Positions 22,673-23,129 of a stretch of DNA of 23,129 nucleotides are shown piece by piece. The stretch spans positions 1-23,129 of the forward strand of contig JBMFWG010000029.1 in assembly GCA_049965515.1 (NCBI GenBank). The letters are read 5' to 3'. The stretch is from UBA4572 sp049965515. GTDB taxonomy: Bacteria > Nitrospirota > Leptospirillia > Leptospirillales > Leptospirillaceae. The notes beneath the pieces were generated by a model, which saw only the letters and a program-made list of their open reading frames with translations, was not told the DNA's origin and searched no databases. Every line of letters begins with the position of its first letter. The first letter of the stretch is position 1. Both the position numbers and the translations under genes were made by a program.

Positions 22673-23030
22673 AGTGTGGGGAGTACGATTCAGAGTCGCC
22701 GTAAAATGGCTTGTTTTTGTCTTTGTGTCGTTTTGTTTTTACGGACTGATTTTTGAAGCTCAGACTCACTTCTGGGGAAAAGTCCTGATCCCCCATGAAC
22801 ATGCGTTTCTTGCTAGGGCAGGAGATTATAGTGATACGCTACAGTTCATGTGGTTTTTGAACTGGTGGAGCTTTGCTCTTTCTCACCATATCAATCCTCT
22901 TTATAGTGACTTTCTCTGGCATCCAACAAAAACTTCGATGCTTTGGGTCACATCGATCCCACTGCTCTCGATTGCGACAGCCCCTCTCCAGAAACTTTAT
23001 CCGAAAAGCGCCGTAAAACTCCGGCCTTAA
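22665..23030 (+). pseudogene. Membrane protein gene truncated by IS insertion (GT-C-like N-terminal fragment)
   Basis: ATG 22665 overlaps the thiE end by eight bases. The first ~112 codons are native: a membrane helix (VAVKWLVFVFVSFCFYGLIF), then the conserved-looking loop GDYSDTLQFMWFLNWW, then NPLYSDFLWHP and the start of a second hydrophobic stretch (WVTSIPLLSIATAPL). This resembles the first loop, with an acidic motif, of polytopic GT-C-type glycosyltransferase-like proteins, which are normally 400-700 residues. From about 23001 the sequence belongs to the insertion sequence, which adds PKSAVKLRP and a TAA located in the IS palindrome. The segment is clearly richer in A+T than its neighbours and has no obvious ribosome site, suggesting acquisition by transfer. 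Function is probably lost. Confidence 0.75.
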
Positions 23031-23129
23031 GGCCGGGGATATAAGGCGTGTCCCGTCTCGTGGGAGAATAGGAGCCATGAAACGACGTCAAGCCTTCCGG
23101 TTCGCCCTGCGACCGGACCCTGATCAGGA
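23001..23129 (+). mobile_element. Partial IS200/IS605-type (IS1341-like) insertion sequence, right copy
   Basis: This is the second copy of the element at the window start, reading rightward and cut by the window end. The presumed target TTTAT is at 22996-23000. The palindrome CCGGCCTTAAGGCCGG is at 23021-23036, and the tnpB start is at 23077. All visible bases equal the left copy. Confidence 0.8.
23077..23129 (+). CDS. tnpB: TnpB-family protein, first 17 codons only
   Basis: ATG 23077 follows AGGAG at 23070-23074. The frame begins MKRRQAFRFALRPDPDQ, identical to the left copy. The rest is outside the window. Confidence 0.75.
   Translation, partial: MKRRQAFRFALRPDPDQ

Larger units (their letters stand above)
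22995..23129 (+). repeat. 135-bp inverted copy of 364-498
   Basis: Identical by eye to the reverse complement of 364-498. The match begins exactly at the C before TTTAT and continues to the last base of the window. Confidence 0.9.

Noticed and set aside
1..23129. CRISPR array or defence island
   Set aside because: No regularly spaced repeats or cas-type genes are visible. The TnpB fragments are the only Cas12-related sequence.

Overview
This is a G+C-rich window (roughly 60 percent) from a Gram-negative bacterium. It encodes a probable outer-membrane beta-barrel, a YcgR-like PilZ protein and mostly core genes with little intergenic space. Gene content and the conserved order yicC-gmk-rpoZ-coaBC and aroQ-efp-accB-accC would fit Leptospirillum or another member of the Nitrospirota. 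That assignment is an inference from gene style, not from a marker gene.

The window starts and ends inside two copies of the same tnpB-only IS200/IS605-type (IS1341-like) element, in opposite orientation: positions 1-492 read leftward and 23001-23129 read rightward. The 135 bp that can be compared (364-498 and 22995-23129) are identical. The right copy cuts off an A+T-richer membrane-protein gene directly behind thiE. What lies beyond either copy cannot be known from this window.

Left part (499-2263): tRNA-Phe(GAA) with a good promoter, a small secreted beta-barrel-like protein on the minus strand with its own promoter, and a plus-strand METTL7-like methyltransferase whose end overlaps the end of the next operon.

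Middle (2214-8022, minus strand): a compact run reading yhaM (3'-5' exoribonuclease), a 941-residue FAD/Fe-S oxidoreductase, a 118-residue unknown protein, and a SUV3-like RNA helicase. Pairing a 3' exoribonuclease with a SUV3 helicase in one operon recalls the mitochondrial degradosome and is the most interesting systems-level observation here. Upstream lies a separate minus-strand PilZ (c-di-GMP) gene. Its 471-bp intergenic region, shared divergently with gltB, holds a 28-bp direct repeat built around a TATAAT box.

Right part (9386-17416, plus strand): gltB (glutamate synthase large subunit, no gltD nearby), then yicC, gmk, rpoZ and coaBC. CoaBC has two unusual substitutions in its decarboxylase active site (Asn to Glu, Cys to Ser). 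A new promoter at 17489-17517 starts the last operon: a TPR/roadblock protein, aroQ (shikimate pathway), efp (translation), accB and accC (fatty acid synthesis) and thiE (thiamine), ending in the gene broken by the insertion sequence.
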